NCBI GenBank assembly: GCA_021018815.1
Contig: JAITYX010000002.1
Span: forward strand, 9,455,001-9,519,000
Source: Talinum fruticosum
Lineage: Eukaryota; Streptophyta; Magnoliopsida; Caryophyllales; Talinaceae
DNA length: 64,000 nucleotides
Direction: 5' to 3'
The notes below the pieces were generated by a model, which did not search any database, was not told the origin of the DNA, and worked only from the letters and a program-made list of their open reading frames with translations. Positions 63,200 to 64,000 of the stretch are shown in pieces (position 1 is the first letter of the stretch; each line of letters begins with the position of its first letter). A program made the translations under genes and the position numbers.

Positions 63200-63770
63200 C
63201 CTTGCAAAAGCATGAATATCCTCAGCCTCAATTCCCAATTGACAATAGATTCCCACTTTTCTTGCTAATCCCTGCCCGAGTAAAGTCCCTTGTCAACTCT
63301 TCTAGGGCATAAAAGATTTTAAACTGTCCAACTCCCAAATGGAGGCAGAACATGGGTTTCCCTACGAGGGGGACACATTGGTAGGTGAGTGGCTGATGTT
63401 GTATCTGGCACCCAGCCCTGAAGGCAAGCCATCGAGGGGATGACTCTCCATTAGTCACAGGCTTTGCTCAAAGAGATTAAGCTTTATCCCAGATTCATTC
63501 TCATCATTAAGTAACTTGACTAGTTATCTGACCCAGATCTTGGTGGTCAGCAAAGAGGAAAACATTATCTTTTTGCATATTCCTGATCACAAACATGCAC
63601 CCATTCCTTGCCAACCTGAAAACCTTTCAGGTGATTACTCTTAGCTCATTGCTCCATAATCACATCCAAAATATCAACCAGCAAAGTGAGAAGGAAGAGA
63701 TATAAAGGGTTTTCTTGCTTCATGCCTCCAGAGAAAGAAACACCTTCTCTGGAGGTGCCACCATCCAGGA
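63200..63770 (-). mobile_element. LINE reverse-transcriptase fragment, antisense
   Basis: On the minus strand, in broken frames, it reads as MKQENPLYLFLLTLLVDIL (the RQGDPLSPFLF region), GFQVGKEWVHVCDQ, then SGIKLNLFEQS (the SGLKINxxKS region), then PLTYQCVPLVGKP (the PLTYLGLPLGGKP region), in the order expected of an RT palm and its following segment. The catalytic YADD-equivalent is degenerate, so the copy is dead. Confidence 0.7.
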
Positions 63771-64000
63771 CGAATGGTAGAAGCATTCAAGGAGCATCTC
63801 TTGATCTGCCTTGCTAGCACTCATCAGAACATTTCCTAAGGTAAGTTGGGTCCGACCATCTAGTGTGAAAGATGTGTATGTTAAGAGAACCGACCCGGTG
63901 ATCGCCCGTTTAGCAAAGTGGGTCAATGGTTTGACCGGTCGGACCGTTTGCTCGGATTAGACCGATTGATCCCGGTTGATGGTTGAACCAGGTTAGATCG

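Larger units (their letters stand above)
61529..64000. other. Intron 7 of the channel gene, repeat-filled, running off the window
   Basis: After the donor at 61529 (GGTCGGAG, then GTACAAG) no further channel exon is visible. The span is filled with at least two LINE fragments in opposite orientations, plus a final segment (63,890-64,000) with GGTTTGACCGGTCGGACCG-type palindromes that may be the edge of another transposon. Confidence 0.6.

Overview
The window is plant nuclear DNA. It holds multi-exon genes with GT-AG introns, a plastid-type biotin carboxylase, plant-only BBR/BPC transcription factors and a plant cyclic nucleotide-gated channel. A separate plastid biotin carboxylase gene points to a non-grass plant, most likely a eudicot. 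The species cannot be named from sequence alone. Intergenic DNA is AT-rich and carries many small DNA transposons and truncated LINEs.

Layout. (1) 198-3228, +: the 3' half of the plastid biotin carboxylase gene. (2) 4429-9812, -, and 12760-18824, +: two STT3B genes (catalytic subunit of oligosaccharyltransferase) in head-to-head inverted duplication. The arms match beyond the coding regions, roughly 4.1-10.03 kb and 12.46-19.08 kb, and a Mutator-like element with a 9-bp target duplication sits in the 2.4-kb centre. (3) 22141-22968, -, and 28570-29412, +: two class I BBR/BPC GAGA-binding factors, again head-to-head, separated by AT-rich DNA with MITEs. (4) 35149-42302, -: a complete seven-exon monoacylglycerol-lipase-like alpha/beta hydrolase. 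(5) about 48.04 kb to beyond 64 kb, +: the 5' two thirds of a CNGC19/20-type channel. Its introns hold a 1.07-kb fold-back element, a three-copy 219-bp tandem repeat, a Stowaway-like MITE and several LINE 3' ends.

The genes do not form a pathway. They cover plastid fatty-acid synthesis, ER N-glycosylation, transcription, lipid hydrolysis and ion transport. The organising theme is two neighbouring head-to-head gene duplications.

Important caution: fourteen apparent single-base losses break reading frames, three in each STT3B copy, three in each BPC copy and two in the channel. Many lie in homopolymers. Because both members of each pair are hit equally, and splice sites and all other codons are preserved, consensus errors in the assembly are more likely than pseudogenisation. 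The affected genes are therefore annotated as genes, with the breaks recorded. No new defence system, operon or RNA-based system was found.
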